From: JAZMZS01 sp045120955
GTDB lineage: Bacteria > Bacillota > Clostridia > Oscillospirales > CAG-272
Length of the DNA stretch: 16,610 nucleotides
Direction: 5' to 3'
NCBI GenBank assembly: GCA_045120955.1
Contig: JBGVFH010000003.1
Location: 1 to 16,610, forward strand
The notes beneath the pieces are model-generated. The model was not told the origin of the DNA. It saw only the letters and a program-made list of their open reading frames with translations, and searched no databases. Shown piece after piece: positions 4,363 through 10,917 of this stretch. Both the position numbers and the translations under genes were made by a program. Position 1 is the stretch's first letter; the number at the start of each line of letters is the position of its first letter.

Positions 4363-6830
4363 ATCTCAAGCGCTTCGCTCTTTTCCTGCTCGGGGGTCTT
4401 TACTGTTATGTCTATTCTGCCGTTTTTTATATCTGCATATACAATATCGCCTCTTTTTAACTTATCCTCGATTAGCAGGTTTGTTATCGGTATTTCGATA
4501 TTATTTATGATATATCGTTTCAAAGGTCTTGCACCGTATCCTTTTTCTTTGTCTTCCTTTATGATATATTCATATACCGCATCCGTTACATTCATGTTTA
4601 TGCCCATATTTGACAGTCTTTTTTTCAGCTCTGACATAAGATTTTTTGAAATTGCAATAAGACTTTGCTCGGATAGGGAAGCAAACTGAATTATCCCGTC
4701 GACCCTGTTTAAAAACTCGGGATTGAATACATCTTTGAGATGTTTGTAATATTCCTGATCATTTGGCTTTGACTCGCTGTTATCAAATGCAAAGCCGAGA
4801 TTTTTTCTTTCTGTTATCTCTTTTGCGCCTGTGTTTGAGGTCATGATTATAATTGTGTTTTTAAAGTTGATCTTTCTGCCTCTTGAATCTGTGAGGACAC
4901 CCTCGTCGAGTATTTGGAGCAGAAGGTTAAAAATATCGGGATGAGCTTTTTCTATTTCATCAAAAAGAACAAGCGAATACGGCTTTCTTCTTACCTTTTC
5001 GCTTAACTGCCCGCCCTCGTCGTAGCCGATATAACCCGGAGGCGAGCCAATGAGCTTTGATATACTGTGTGATTCCTTGTATTCAGACATATCAAGCCTT
5101 ATAACGGCGTTCTCAGAGCCAAAAACGATTTGCGACAGCGCCTTTGATAGAGCTGTTTTTCCAACTCCCGTAGGACCGATAAATATAAAAGAGCCTATCG
5201 GCTTGTCGTTTGGCTTCAGACCGCATCTGCCCCTTTTTACTGCGTTCGAAATTGCTTTTATTGCATCGGATTGACCGATAATTTGTTTGTTCAGCTCTTT
5301 TTCAAGATTGAGCAGACGCTGCATCTCATCCTCTCGCAAATTTGAAACAGGGATCCCCGTCCATTGGTACACGGTTTGTGCAATATCGTCGGCACTCAGT
5401 ACAAGTGTGTCACGGTTGACGCTTTTTTTCCAATTATCGTATAGCTGTCTGTATTCGTTCTTCAGCTCGGACACGCTGTCACGTATTTTTGCCGCGTCCT
5501 CAAAAGATTGTTTTGTTATTGCGTTTTCTTTGCTCTTTTCTGCTTCACGTATCTTTTGCTCAGCTATTTTAATATACGGAGGCGCTGTATAAGCCGAAAT
5601 CCTTTTTTTGGAAGCAGCTTCGTCTATCAGGTCTATTGCCTTGTCGGGTAAATATCTGTCATTTATATATCTTGCGGAAAGCTCGCATGCGGCATCTATA
5701 GCTTCGTCGGTTATGGTTATTTTGTGATGGGCTTCATATTTTGACCGCAGCCCTTGCAGGATCTTCTTTGTTTCCTCAATTTCAGGCTCGTCTACATAAA
5801 CAGGCTGAAACCTTCTCTCAAGAGCAGCATCCTTTTCTATATGCTTTCTGTATTCATCTATAGTTGTGGCGCCGATAACCTGAAACTCACCTCTTGAAAG
5901 TGATGGTTTTATGATATTGGCGGCATCAAGCGCCCCCTCAGCTGACCCTGCGCCGACTATCATATGAAGCTCGTCAATAAAAAGAATGATATCCGATGCA
6001 CGTTTTACCTCTGTCATAACGTTTTTCATTCTTTCTTCAAATTCGCCTCTGTATTTTGCACCGGCGATCATTGACGAAATATCAAGAGACACGAGGATTT
6101 TGTTTGACAGCTCCTCAGGTACTCGTCCCTCCGCCATTCTCTTTGCAAGACCTTCCACAACTGCGGTTTTTCCAACCCCGGGCTCTCCGATAAGTGCTGG
6201 ATTGTTTTTCGTTCTTCTTGAGAGTATCTGTATCACTCTCTCAGTTTCGCTGTCTCTTCCGATTATGGGGTCAGAGTCAGCAAGTGCCGCCGCCGTCATG
6301 TCCCTGCCGTACTGAGAAAGTGCAGGAAAGTCACGGAGTCTGCCTGCTGCAAGCTTTTTCTTTGATTTATCATCATCGGTTTTCTCATACCCTTCGGTAC
6401 TTGTCGTATATCTTGCGGCATTGGTGCGCATTTCAATAATATTTGCGCCGCTTTTCAGTATGATCTTGTATGCAACTGAGTCCTTTTGCTCGAGCAATGA
6501 ATATAATAAATGCTCTGTTCCGATAACCTCTTGATATTTGCTGTCTGTGTTTTTTGATGAGGCAGAAATAATTTTTTTCAGTCTCGGTGTCATATCGGAT
6601 GAGCTGAGATTTGTCCGCTCGCCCGTGCCCGAGACTTCTTTTACATTGTCTATCAAAAAAGAATATGTCAGCCCTTTGTCATCAAGTATTTTCTTTGATA
6701 TACTTTTGTCTTCGCTCGAAAGAGCAAGCAATAAATGCTCACTTCCTATATATGTGTGTCCGAGCTTGTTTGCGAGCATCAGAGCGTTGTTTAGTACGTT
6801 TTGTGCTTTCGGCGTAAATTTGCTGCTCAT
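4356..6830 (-). CDS. clpC: ATP-dependent Clp protease ATP-binding subunit ClpC
   Basis: An 824-residue HSP100 unfoldase that feeds substrates to ClpP. The N domain has two Clp repeats with GSEHLLLAL and GTEHLLYSL; Glu31 and Glu106 match the residues that recognise phosphoarginine-tagged substrates in B. subtilis ClpC. First AAA+ domain: Walker A GEPGVGKT 215-222, pore loop GAKYRG 257-262, Walker B IILFIDE 281-287, arginine finger around 339-340. A middle UVR-like segment (about 427-462, FEDAAKIRD) separates ClpC from ClpA and ClpB. Second domain: Walker A GPTGVGKT 552-559, pore GYIGY 599-603, Walker B LVLFDE 620-625, ClpP-docking LGF 678-680, sensor 2 GARPLKR 766-772. GGAGG lies 4 nt upstream of the start codon. 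The ATG overlaps the stop of an upstream small ORF (ATGA). There is no CtsR, McsA or McsB nearby and no visible CtsR operator. Confidence 0.96.
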   Translation of the reverse strand: MSSKFTPKAQNVLNNALMLANKLGHTYIGSEHLLLALSSEDKSISKKILDDKGLTYSFLIDNVKEVSGTGERTNLSSSDMTPRLKKIISASSKNTDSKYQEVIGTEHLLYSLLEQKDSVAYKIILKSGANIIEMRTNAARYTTSTEGYEKTDDDKSKKKLAAGRLRDFPALSQYGRDMTAAALADSDPIIGRDSETERVIQILSRRTKNNPALIGEPGVGKTAVVEGLAKRMAEGRVPEELSNKILVSLDISSMIAGAKYRGEFEERMKNVMTEVKRASDIILFIDELHMIVGAGSAEGALDAANIIKPSLSRGEFQVIGATTIDEYRKHIEKDAALERRFQPVYVDEPEIEETKKILQGLRSKYEAHHKITITDEAIDAACELSARYINDRYLPDKAIDLIDEAASKKRISAYTAPPYIKIAEQKIREAEKSKENAITKQSFEDAAKIRDSVSELKNEYRQLYDNWKKSVNRDTLVLSADDIAQTVYQWTGIPVSNLREDEMQRLLNLEKELNKQIIGQSDAIKAISNAVKRGRCGLKPNDKPIGSFIFIGPTGVGKTALSKALSQIVFGSENAVIRLDMSEYKESHSISKLIGSPPGYIGYDEGGQLSEKVRRKPYSLVLFDEIEKAHPDIFNLLLQILDEGVLTDSRGRKINFKNTIIIMTSNTGAKEITERKNLGFAFDNSESKPNDQEYYKHLKDVFNPEFLNRVDGIIQFASLSEQSLIAISKNLMSELKKRLSNMGINMNVTDAVYEYIIKEDKEKGYGARPLKRYIINNIEIPITNLLIEDKLKRGDIVYADIKNGRIDITVKTPEQEKSEALEIK

Positions 6831-7168
6831 ATATCCTCCGTGTTTTTGTCTATGTAATGGATGTTAACAACAAAAGGGTATACCTTTACAGCGCTTTCAT
6901 CTCCGTTATCAAGTAAGCATTTATATTCCGTGCCGCTGTCTCGTTTGCCCGGCAGACTTATCGTTTTTGTAGCTCCGGTCGTGTCTGTGTGTAAAACCGC
7001 ATATATTTTGTTGTCTTTTTTAATATAGACGGTTTGGGAAGATGGCGTTGAATTTTTGCCTATTATATACAGCTTTAGCCATCCGAGAGTAATATTTTTA
7101 TTATTTTCGCTAATTATTTTTTCATTTTTACACATAAGTATACCCCAAAAAAACATAAAATCAAACAT
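6827..7168 (-). CDS. Small protein coupled to clpC, possible carboxypeptidase-regulatory-like fold
   Basis: An ORF of up to 113 residues whose TGA overlaps the clpC ATG by 4 nt, which suggests translational coupling. No confident family assignment. Residues about 28-74 show a beta-sandwich-like pattern: GWLKLYI, then a proline-containing stretch, TVYIKKDNK, then HTDTTGATKTISLPGK. The pattern L-x-V...P...V-x-I...T-D-x-x-G-x-T-x-x-I-x-L-P recurs in carboxypeptidase-regulatory-like domains, so that fold is a guess. There is no signal peptide and no cysteine cluster. The start is uncertain: neither Met1 (7168) nor Met12 (7135) has a good ribosome binding site, though GGGG lies 8 nt before Met12, which would give 102 residues. 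Its base composition resembles the neighbours. Confidence 0.6.
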   Translation of the reverse strand: MFDFMFFWGILMCKNEKIISENNKNITLGWLKLYIIGKNSTPSSQTVYIKKDNKIYAVLHTDTTGATKTISLPGKRDSGTEYKCLLDNGDESAVKVYPFVVNIHYIDKNTEDI

Positions 7169-7223
7169 TAATTTTTCAATTATTTGTGCAATATAGGAAA
7201 AACGAGTAAATTTTAAAAATTTG

Positions 7224-7252
7224 TTGACTTGATATTAACAAACTGCTATAAT
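7224..7252 (+). promoter_or_regulatory. Sigma-A promoter of the prs leader
   Basis: TTGACT (7224-7229) and TATAAT (7247-7252) are 17 nt apart, one mismatch from consensus. The start should be near 7259. It points rightwards through the leader ORF and terminator to prs, and no other promoter is visible before prs. Confidence 0.88.
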
Positions 7253-7293
7253 ATATTATGTAGTAAACATATCACTTATGAAGGAGACGAAAG

Positions 7294-7389
7294 ATGAAAA
7301 TTTGCAGTTGCTTTAGTTTTTTTATCTCGATCATCGGTGATATTTTATTTTTTCGTGCACCCGAGTACTCTCTCGGGCTTTTTGTTTGA
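7294..7389 (+). CDS. Putative 31-residue leader peptide upstream of prs
   Basis: An ATG at 7294 has an ideal ribosome binding site (AAGGAG 7281-7286, 7-nt spacing) and opens a 31-codon hydrophobic ORF starting MKICSCFSFFISIIGDILFF and ending at TGA 7387-7389. It has six Phe (all TTT), five Ile and two Cys. The intrinsic terminator (7360-7385) lies entirely inside its 3' coding part, so a ribosome reaching the stop would melt the hairpin. This fits a leader peptide for attenuation of prs. It could instead be a small membrane peptide or a chance ORF in a small RNA. No homologous leader peptide is recognised. Translation is inferred from the ribosome binding site only. Confidence 0.5.
   Translation: MKICSCFSFFISIIGDILFFRAPEYSLGLFV
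7360..7386 (+). terminator. Intrinsic terminator or attenuator in the prs leader
   Basis: CCCGAG (7360-7365) and CTCGGG (7372-7377) enclose the hexaloop TACTCT and are followed by CTTTTTGTTT. It lies between the only visible promoter and the prs start, so prs transcripts must read through it. A competing pairing, TCGGTG (7334-7339) with CACC-C-GA (7358-7364, one bulge), would disrupt the left arm and could act as an antiterminator. Confidence 0.75.
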
Positions 7390-7413
7390 TTTTAAAAAAA
7401 TAACGGAGGTCGT

Positions 7414-8562
7414 ATGAACGACAATTTTTACGGTGATCTTAGTGTAATTCCTATGCGTGGAAGCGAGGATTTTGCAGAGCAGGTTGACAATTATCTCAAG
7501 GATTGGCGCTGGCATGTAGAGGACGAAACATTTATAGTTGAGGCATCCTGCCCGAGATTTGGCACAGGCGAAGGAAAGTGCATGATCAAGCAGTCGCTTC
7601 GCGGTCATGATGTTTACATTATAGCTGATTGCTTCAACTGGGGAGCGACCTATACAATGTACGGACGAAAGGTTCCTATGAGTCCGGATGACCATTTTTG
7701 CGATTTAAAGCGTGTTATCGGCGCTATCGGCGGTAAGGCGAGAAGAATATCTGTTATTATGCCTATGCTTTACTGCGGAAGACAGCACAAACGCAGCGGC
7801 AGAGAGAGTCTTGACTGTGCGTCGGCTCTTCAGGAGTTGCACGATCTTGGTGTTTCAAATATTATTACATTTGACGCACATGACGCAAGAGTTCAGAATG
7901 CTATTCCTCTCGGTGGATTTGAAAATATCAGATGCACATACCAGATGATAAAGGCTCTTCTTAAATGCTATCCCGATATGGAGATAGATGCTGACAAGAT
8001 CATGATAGTTTCACCCGATGAAGGCGGAATGAACAGATGTATGTACTATTCCTCAATTCTCGGAATTGACCTCGGTATGTTCTATAAGAGAAGAAATTAT
8101 ACCGTTATAATCGACGGCAAAAACCCGATCGAAGCGCATGAGTACCTCGGCAGAGATATCACAGGCAAGGATGTTATTATCGTTGATGACATGATATCAT
8201 CAGGAGATTCTATCATTGACGTTGCAAAACAGCTCAAGGCTAAAGGGGCAAACAGAATTTTCGTCTTTGTCACTTTCGGACTTTTCTGCAATGGTTTTGA
8301 AAAAATTGATGAGGCATACCAGAACGGTCTTATTACAAAGATCTTCGCTACAAACCTTATTTACCGTACTCCCGAGCTTCTTTCAAAAGAATGGTACCAA
8401 GATGTAAATATGTGCAAATATGTTTCTTACATTATAGATACTCTCAATCATGATGAGTCTATCAGCACGCTTCTTGAGCCTTCAAAGAGAATTCACAAGC
8501 TTCTTGACAAGCATAATGCGGCGTTGGCTGAGAGAAAAGCTGCAATGGCAAACCTTGATTAA
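7414..8562 (+). CDS. prs: Ribose-phosphate pyrophosphokinase (PRPP synthase), long form
   Basis: A 382-residue enzyme that makes phosphoribosyl pyrophosphate from ribose 5-phosphate and ATP, for nucleotide, His, Trp and NAD synthesis. It is longer than the usual form of about 315 residues, with extra N-terminal sequence and a charged C-terminal tail. Recognisable parts: RGHDVYIIAD early (the NVRG-DV-I element), VIMPMLYCGRQHKR with the catalytic-loop type RQ, ITFDAHDARVQ in place of the usual LDLHA-QIQG, IVSPDEGGMNR, and the PRPP-binding loop VDDMISSGDS at 257-266. GGAGG (7405-7409) is 4 nt before the ATG. It stands alone: leader and attenuator upstream, strong terminator downstream. The role is firm at family level; the long variant's kinetics or regulation cannot be read from sequence. 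Confidence 0.92.
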   Translation: MNDNFYGDLSVIPMRGSEDFAEQVDNYLKDWRWHVEDETFIVEASCPRFGTGEGKCMIKQSLRGHDVYIIADCFNWGATYTMYGRKVPMSPDDHFCDLKRVIGAIGGKARRISVIMPMLYCGRQHKRSGRESLDCASALQELHDLGVSNIITFDAHDARVQNAIPLGGFENIRCTYQMIKALLKCYPDMEIDADKIMIVSPDEGGMNRCMYYSSILGIDLGMFYKRRNYTVIIDGKNPIEAHEYLGRDITGKDVIIVDDMISSGDSIIDVAKQLKAKGANRIFVFVTFGLFCNGFEKIDEAYQNGLITKIFATNLIYRTPELLSKEWYQDVNMCKYVSYIIDTLNHDESISTLLEPSKRIHKLLDKHNAALAERKAAMANLD

Positions 8563-8574
8563 GCATATATACAT

Positions 8575-8611
8575 AAAAAGCTTACTGCATTTTTGATGCA
8601 GTAAGCTTTTT
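8575..8611 (+). terminator. Rho-independent terminator of prs
   Basis: AAAAAGCTTACTGCAT (8575-8590) and its exact reverse complement (8596-8611) form a perfect 16-bp stem with loop TTTTG. A and T runs at the base make it effective from both strands. It starts 12 nt after the prs stop. Confidence 0.92.
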
Positions 8612-8716
8612 GTGTAGTAATTATGCTTTTTTGGCACGCGGAAAAGTGGAAACGTCAAACTAAAAAGAAGTCATGAACGCATTTTTGCGGTATAAGTCAT
8701 GGCCTCTTTTGTCTTT
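8612..8716. other. Non-coding stretch with no recognised content
   Basis: Between the prs terminator and the start of repeat copy 2 I see no gene, promoter or strong hairpin. The only regularity is the 8-mer AAGTCATG occurring at 8668 and again at 8694. The left terminal inverted repeat proposed for copy 1 is not found here. Confidence 0.5.
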
Positions 8717-8932
8717 TAGGGAATTGCACACATTCTCACTCGCCGTTTTGCACAGCTTCTGTAATAGAAAAACAAGGATAGGCGGGGAGGATGGGTGTGG
8801 GCACTGCCCGCTTTCCTACCTTATTTTGGTTGTGATCAATATCTCGTTCAAAGCATTGAAACCCTAGTGTTTTCAATGTTTTTCTTCTCTTTTTGGCGGT
8901 CTTGGCTTTTTTACAGCCCCTTTTATTTCTTT
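8717..8932. repeat. Intergenic repeat, copy 2 (3' of the GH13 gene)
   Basis: Partner of the repeat at 4149-4362. The conserved right part (8786-8932) aligns gap-free; the left part (from TAGGGAATTGC at 8717, with a shared CGCCGTTT near 8741) is diverged. It ends over the stop codon of the - strand GH13 gene. Its hairpin reads GTGGGCA/TGCCCGC (8797-8811), in which the C-G pair of copy 1 becomes a T-G wobble, so pairing is kept. CATTGAAA and TTTTCAATG (8854-8878 region) could form a second stem, which copy 1 lacks at one position. Confidence 0.85.
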
Positions 8933-10830
8933 TTCAATATTAAAACGCTTGTTGCGGGAACACAAACTTCATTTTCGTATAATTTGCCGCAAAGAAGATC
9001 AGTATACTTACCCGAAACTTGAATATGCTCATCAGCTTGAGATACGTTCGCACAAACAATAATTTCGCATTTGCCTTTTTGGCGCTTGTAAACAATGAGT
9101 GCGTTTCTGTGCTCTGTTATTTCAAAGCTGCCGCCGTCAAATGCTTTGTTTTCAGCTCTTATGCGGCCGAGCTTTTTATAATGCTCGTTTAGCTCTTGGC
9201 TGATATTATGCCAAGGGAATGGTTTTCGGCAGAATGGGTCGCCATAACCTTCGATCCCCGCCTCATCTCCGTAGAAAACAGAAGGGAAACCGTATACTGT
9301 ATACTGTATTGCACTCGCAATCTTTAGTTTTTTGATGCTTTCGGTTCTTTGCTCGTTGCTAAGCCGTGAATGTGCAAGCTCGTCGTTTGATTTGCCAAAA
9401 GCATTTTCACCCGATAACACGGTCAATATTCTTTCGGTGTCGTGAGTGCCTAGCAGGTTCATAAGAACATCGCTGACTTGAGGAGGGTATGACGCATAAA
9501 TTTCGGTAAGCTGGTTGTAAAGTATTTCCGAATTTTCGCTTTTTATATACTCGATAAGTGCATTTTTAAACGGATAGTTCATTACACTGTCCAACTGTTT
9601 GCCCTGAAAATACCTGCGTCGTTTGTTGTATGCCACCTTATCTGCGGCATTTTCCCAAACCTCGCCGATAATGAGCGAATTTGTGTTTGCATCCTTTGCA
9701 ACTGTGCGCAATTCATCAAGAAATTCATCAGAAAGCTCATCTGCAACATCAAGCCGCCAGCCGCCAATACCTTCCTTTATATATTTTTCTATGACACCGC
9801 CTTTTCCTGTAAAAAAACGTCGGCACTTTTCGTTGTTGTGGTTGAGCTTGGGCAGGATGTCAATACCCCACCATGACTCATATGAGTTGTCATTATGAAA
9901 ATAGTACCAGCCTCTGTACTCGGAATTCGGGTCGTTATACGCACCGACAGATTCGTACTTGCCGTATTTGTTAAAATATCGGCTGTTATCACCTGTGTGA
10001 TTGAATACTCCGTCCAAAATTATATTTATCGAGTGTTTTTTTGCTTCTTGAATGAGGCTTGCGAATGCCTCGTCTCCTCCGAACATCTCGTCAACACACA
10101 GATAATCTCCTGTGTCGTACTTGTGATTGGAGTATGCTTTGAAGATTGGAGAAAGATATATAGTGGTTACTCCGAGCTCCTTTAAATAATCGAGTTTTTC
10201 AATAACTCCGTAGAGATTTCCACCGAAAAACTCGTTGTTGTCAAGGGGAGCGCCGGGGTAGGGAGCATACTTTGGTATTCCGTTTTGCCAGTCTTCGTTT
10301 TTTGTCGCATCTTCACGCAGTTGAATGTTTTTATCACCGCTGTAAAATCTGTCAACAAAAATATGATACATAGTACCGCCCGATGCCCAGCTCGGAGTAG
10401 TAAAATCGGGACTGTAGACCAACATATGAAAAGATCTTTGCTCGTTTTGAGTGAGCGAAAAATCAATGTTATTTATACTGTTTGTGTAGTACACTTCGCA
10501 TCCGATGCATATTTTGAATTTATAATAATACAGACCGCTATCGTTTGGAGCGCATATTTGTTTTATGTCGAGTGTCGTTGTGAATTTGTCATCGCAGGCA
10601 TAGTCGGATGAGAGCTGCAATGGATACTCATTTTGACATTCGCCGTCTTTTGCAAGCAAAAGTGAGACGTACGTTATTCCCATGCGTCTCGGAGCTGACA
10701 GAGCAAGAAGAACCTTGTCATTTGATGAAAATGCATTAAACCTCGAAAGGTCCTTGTTTTTAACGGTTTTTGTGATTTTTATATCGCGGCAAATATTACC
10801 GCATAAGTCGCCGAAAATGAAATTTTCCAT
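8923..10830 (-). CDS. GH13 alpha-glucan hydrolase (neopullulanase/cyclomaltodextrinase-like)
   Basis: A 635-residue alpha-amylase family enzyme with no signal peptide, so probably cytoplasmic and acting on maltodextrins, cyclodextrins or limit dextrins from glycogen. About 140 N-terminal residues form a beta-rich domain like those of the neopullulanase group. The (beta/alpha)8 barrel starts near MYHIFVDRFYSGD (154-166). Conserved regions: DGVFNH 273-278, GGWRLDVADE 356-365 with nucleophile Asp361, IIGEVWE 387-393 with acid/base Glu390, and LLGTHDTER 459-467 with Asp464. A small C-terminal beta domain ends at about 635. All catalytic residues are present. AAGGA lies 5-6 nt before the ATG. It is last in the glycogen gene block but separated from glgP by a hairpin terminator. 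The exact subfamily and bond specificity are not certain. Confidence 0.9.
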   Translation of the reverse strand: MENFIFGDLCGNICRDIKITKTVKNKDLSRFNAFSSNDKVLLALSAPRRMGITYVSLLLAKDGECQNEYPLQLSSDYACDDKFTTTLDIKQICAPNDSGLYYYKFKICIGCEVYYTNSINNIDFSLTQNEQRSFHMLVYSPDFTTPSWASGGTMYHIFVDRFYSGDKNIQLREDATKNEDWQNGIPKYAPYPGAPLDNNEFFGGNLYGVIEKLDYLKELGVTTIYLSPIFKAYSNHKYDTGDYLCVDEMFGGDEAFASLIQEAKKHSINIILDGVFNHTGDNSRYFNKYGKYESVGAYNDPNSEYRGWYYFHNDNSYESWWGIDILPKLNHNNEKCRRFFTGKGGVIEKYIKEGIGGWRLDVADELSDEFLDELRTVAKDANTNSLIIGEVWENAADKVAYNKRRRYFQGKQLDSVMNYPFKNALIEYIKSENSEILYNQLTEIYASYPPQVSDVLMNLLGTHDTERILTVLSGENAFGKSNDELAHSRLSNEQRTESIKKLKIASAIQYTVYGFPSVFYGDEAGIEGYGDPFCRKPFPWHNISQELNEHYKKLGRIRAENKAFDGGSFEITEHRNALIVYKRQKGKCEIIVCANVSQADEHIQVSGKYTDLLCGKLYENEVCVPATSVLILKKK

Positions 10831-10848
10831 ATTATCCTTACTTAGCTA

Positions 10849-10884
10849 AAAAACAAGAAAGTCAAGAGTGCAGAGCACTCTTGA
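10849..10884 (-). terminator. Hairpin terminator between glgP and the GH13 gene
   Basis: TCAAGAGTGC (10862-10871) and GCACTCTTGA (10875-10884) form a perfect 10-bp stem with loop AGA, flanked by AAGAAA and TTTTCTT. Read on the - strand, the stem is followed by CTTTCTTGTTTTTT. It lies 34 nt after the glgP stop and 31 nt before the GH13 start. It probably ends most glg transcripts and lowers GH13 expression. Confidence 0.8.
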
Positions 10885-10917
10885 TTTTCTTTGTATAGCT
10901 TTGTGCTGTATTTAAAA

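Noticed and set aside
4202..4510. Open frame across repeat copy 1 resembling a frame in copy 2 (shared LILVVINI-type translation)
   Set aside because: The shared translation only reflects the nucleotide repeat. Copy 2 has a stop inside the core, neither has a start with a ribosome binding site, and differences do not keep to third positions beyond the first few.
7169..7260. CtsR or HrcA (CIRCE) operator controlling the clpC unit
   Set aside because: No tandem GGTCAAA heptads and no TTAGCACTC-N9-GAGTGCTAA were found. A TATATT at 7190-7195 could be a - strand -10 box but lacks a convincing -35.
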